42,765 bases of DNA from Bittarella massiliensis (ex Durand et al. 2017) (lineage in GTDB: Bacteria; Bacillota; Clostridia; Oscillospirales; Ruminococcaceae): positions 1-42,765 of the forward strand of contig NZ_LN908977.1 of NCBI RefSeq assembly GCF_001486165.1, in the 5' to 3' direction. The position numbers and the translations under genes were made by a program. Below the pieces are notes generated by a model. It searched no databases. It saw only the letters and a program-made list of their open reading frames with translations, and had not been told where the DNA came from. Shown piece after piece: positions 41,356 to 42,765 of this stretch (within the stretch, counting starts at the first letter, position 1; each line of letters starts with the position of its first letter).

Positions 41356-41985
41356 GGCCGCTCTTCTGGATTGTCTGTCCTCATTTCTTGTCCTCCCGTC
41401 GGCAGCTTCTGACGGTAAAATTTCTCCTGTGGGAGGAGCTGGCCCTGACCGGGGAGGCGGGGGGGCAGACGGATTGGCCTTTGCTGTGCGCCGCGGGGGC
41501 GGCGACCAGCCGGCCCCCGCCCTGGAAGGGGCGGCGAAGTGCTGGGTATGGGTGTGGTAGCTGGTGTAGGGCCGTTCTTCTAGATTTCTTGTCCTCCCGT
41601 CGGCCGCTTCTGGCGGAAAAATCTCCCCTGTGGGGAGGAGCTGGCCCTGGCCGGGGAGGCGGGGACAGACGGATTGGCCATTGCCGCGCGCCGCGGGGGC
41701 GGCGACCAGCCGGCCCCTGTTCTGGAAGGGGCGGTGAAGTGCTGGATTGGGGTGTGGTAGCTGGTGTAGGGCCGCTCTTCTAGATTGCTTGTCCTCCCGT
41801 CGTCGGCGTTTGGCGGCAAAATCTCTCCTGTGGGGAGGAGCTGGTCCCGGCCGAGGAGGCGGGGACAGACGGCCTGGCCTTTGCCGTGCGCCGCGGGGCG
41901 GCAACCAGCCGGCCCCCGCCCTAGAAGGGGCGGCGAAGTGCTGGGTTTGGGTGAGGTAGCTGATGGGAGGCCGTTCCCCTAAAAA
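41186..41985 (+). repeat. Array of four copies of the tail-gene 3' end, about 200-bp period
   Basis: Copy landmarks (CCTGTGGGGAGGAG-like) start at 41213 (in the gene), 41426, 41627 and 41827, spacings 213, 201 and 200. Copy 3 keeps the whole frame (CGEELALAGEAGTDGLAIAARRGG to CWIGVW). Copy 2 has early stops and copy 4 a one-base loss. In copies 2 and 3 the final WYLV stop region has TAG in place of TAC. Copies 2-4 are more alike to each other than to copy 1. Confidence 0.92.
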
Positions 41986-42062
41986 ATGCGCCCCCGGCCC
42001 CTGTGTGAGGGGACTGGGGGCGTCTGCGCTCCCCGCCAAAGGGGGCGGAAAAAAACAAAAGG

Positions 42063-42091
42063 AAAAAGGCCCCGCGGAGTGGGGCCTTTTT
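42063..42091. terminator. Terminator, works leftward and possibly rightward
   Basis: AAAAAGGCCCC, seven-base loop, GGGGCCTTTTT. It ends the candidate leftward RNA and could also close the rightward phage operon. Confidence 0.85.
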
Positions 42092-42170
42092 CCCTGTGGG
42101 ATGAAAAGATAAAAGTATGAAAAGAAGGTGAGAAATAGGAGGATTCCGTTTCATCGGAATCTGTTTCTGC
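42063..42170 (-). ncRNA. Candidate small RNA, about 110 nt
   Basis: On the - strand a promoter at 42177-42205 is followed by a 7-bp hairpin GATTCCG-N6-CGGAATC (42142-42161), a single-stranded CCTCCTATTTCTC stretch able to pair with ribosome binding sites, and a rho-independent terminator. No reading frame of note lies inside. Confidence 0.4.
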
Positions 42171-42176
42171 ATCTGT

Positions 42177-42205
42177 AGTATAGCAAATTTGCGGGGTATT
42201 GTATA
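42177..42205 (-). promoter_or_regulatory. Leftward promoter for the candidate small RNA
   Basis: On the - strand: TATACA, 17 bases, TATACT, with TG one base upstream of the -10. The region is AT-rich. Confidence 0.55.
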
Positions 42206-42254
42206 TGCACAAAAGAGCTAAAGAAATATATTTTGATTTAGTGATAGTGCTCTA

Positions 42255-42389
42255 TTACAGGTCGTCGGCATCCTGCACCGGTGTCTCGTCCGGGTTCAGG
42301 GGAACGCCAGTCCAGGAGCCCTGGGGGTCGGTGATGATGCGGCTTTGGGCGGCCTTTTTGCGCCGCTCCTCCCGCTCTCTCTCGGTCAT
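42255..42389 (-). CDS. Small acidic-tailed protein of unknown function (44 residues)
   Basis: It starts TEREREERRKKAAQSRIITD, continues PQGSWTGVPLNPDETP and ends VQDADDL. ATG 42389 follows an excellent AGGAGGTGAGAGC site, which supports translation. The basic N-terminus, central GSWTGVP and acidic end look like small conserved clostridial proteins I have seen without a function. It may be host or phage. It is transcribed towards the candidate small RNA. Confidence 0.65.
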   Translation of the reverse strand: MTEREREERRKKAAQSRIITDPQGSWTGVPLNPDETPVQDADDL

Positions 42390-42548
42390 GCTCTCACCTC
42401 CTCTCCCCCAATAGGCCGCCGTTTTGGACGGGTGCTGCGGCGGCCTTTGCAGATAGCTTGCCCCCCTTTGGCCGGGGTATGATTGCCGCCGGAGGGGACA
42501 AACTCTCTCCAGAGAGGGCCTGGTGCCGGTCGAGGAGGGGGTGGACGG

Positions 42549-42647
42549 ATGAAAAAGGGAGGGCGCCGCCTGTTGGCTTGGGGCGCCGGGATCGGGGGAG
42601 CGGCCCTGCTTTTTTGGCGGCTGGGGGGCGGCCCGTCCCCCCTGTCC
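42549..42647 (+). CDS. Start of a membrane or secreted protein, cut by adapter
   Basis: ATG 42549 follows GAGGAGGGGGTGG. Residues KKGGRRLLAWGAGIGGAALLFWRLGGGPSP form a positive N-terminus and a hydrophobic helix. The reading is then interrupted by the mosaic end at 42648, so identity is unknown. Confidence 0.5.
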
Positions 42648-42682
42648 CTGTCTCTTATACCCATCTAGCTGTGTATAAGAGC
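42648..42682. other. Second mosaic-end adapter junction (artefact)
   Basis: CTGTCTCTTATACCCATCT (42648-42666) has the same one-base difference as the first junction. The other half, from 42667 (AGCTGTGTATAAGAG), is imperfect. Confidence 0.93.
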
Positions 42683-42765
42683 CTGAACTTGGAGGGTGAG
42701 GATCTCTCCGGCGTCGTTCGGGCTACAAGCATACTTTTACACTTGCAAGCGCTAACGTCTGCAAT
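42683..42765. other. Sequence of unknown origin after the adapter
   Basis: The last 83 bases are less GC-rich than the rest and follow the adapter remnant. No gene or element is recognised. They should not be assumed to belong to this genome. Confidence 0.6.

Larger units (their letters stand above)
29315..41985. mobile_element. Partial prophage (lysogeny control plus head/tail module)
   Basis: Contains an XRE/ImmA control pair, terminase, portal, scaffold-like, N4-gp56 capsid, adaptor and tail genes in normal phage order. No integrase, attachment repeat, replication, holin or endolysin gene is present. The left edge may be before or after the SLOG gene at 28680-29219. The right edge is uncertain because an adapter junction at 40334-40371 interrupts the tail region. 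Short virion-type gene content (no tape-measure seen) suggests a podovirus-like phage. Confidence 0.75.

Noticed and set aside
41186-41985. Diversity-generating retroelement (template/variable repeat)
   Set aside because: No reverse transcriptase is present and the differences between copies are not confined to adenines.
40381-42039. 552-residue open frame on the - strand over the tail-end array
   Set aside because: It is the complement of a GC-rich coding region and its repeats, has no family signature, and its Pro/Arg-rich repeats only mirror the + strand cassette copies.

Overview
The window looks like a piece of a high-GC gut clostridial genome (Firmicutes, probably Oscillospirales) carrying part of a prophage. 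Supporting signs are strong AGGAGG-type ribosome binding sites, frequent GTG/TTG starts, a class B sortase, a MocR regulator, a YpsA/DUF1273-like protein, a PhoU-domain Na/Pi transporter and an N4-gp56-type clostridial phage capsid. No rRNA, tRNA, CRISPR array, insertion sequence or integrase was seen. The sequence also carries sequencing-library artefacts: Nextera/Tn5 mosaic-end junctions at 40334-40371 and 42648-42682. It is therefore assembled and partly chimeric at its right end.

Bases 1-30.2 kb are host chromosome made of small, mostly monocistronic genes. From the left these are: an ECF sigma factor with a C-terminal membrane segment; a divergent, frameshifted Ig-repeat surface protein; acylphosphatase and signal peptidase I; oleate hydratase; a tandem GNAT protein; an XRE regulator; 3-methyladenine glycosylase I; a YoaP-type acetyltransferase; a membrane methyltransferase; YdeI-like and SAP-domain proteins; a second ECF-like sigma factor coupled to a DUF2461 gene; a flavin-type oxidase family protein divergent from a MocR regulator; a VOC protein; a sortase substrate followed by its class B sortase; a Na/Pi cotransporter; a two-gene phosphatidylglycerol/cardiolipin operon; an S9 peptidase; and a SLOG-fold protein.

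Bases 29.3-42 kb are phage-like. A leftward XRE repressor/ImmA protease pair is followed by a 1.2 kb gene-free stretch with a strong rightward promoter and 97-bp tandem repeats. The rightward structural operon then follows: small and large terminase, portal, scaffold-like protein, N4-gp56 capsid, a short head protein, head-tail adaptor, beta-propeller-like tail protein, a coiled-coil protein and a receptor-binding-like tail protein. Early, replication, lysis and integrase genes are absent from the window.

Two structures stand out. First, the 3' end of the last tail gene is followed by three further degenerate copies of itself at about 200-bp spacing, which looks like a cassette array for varying the receptor-binding tip or its remains. 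Second, long spacers that are strongly G-rich on the + strand recur between host genes and even inside the phage structural operon. A candidate small RNA with promoter, hairpin and terminator lies at 42063-42170 on the - strand.
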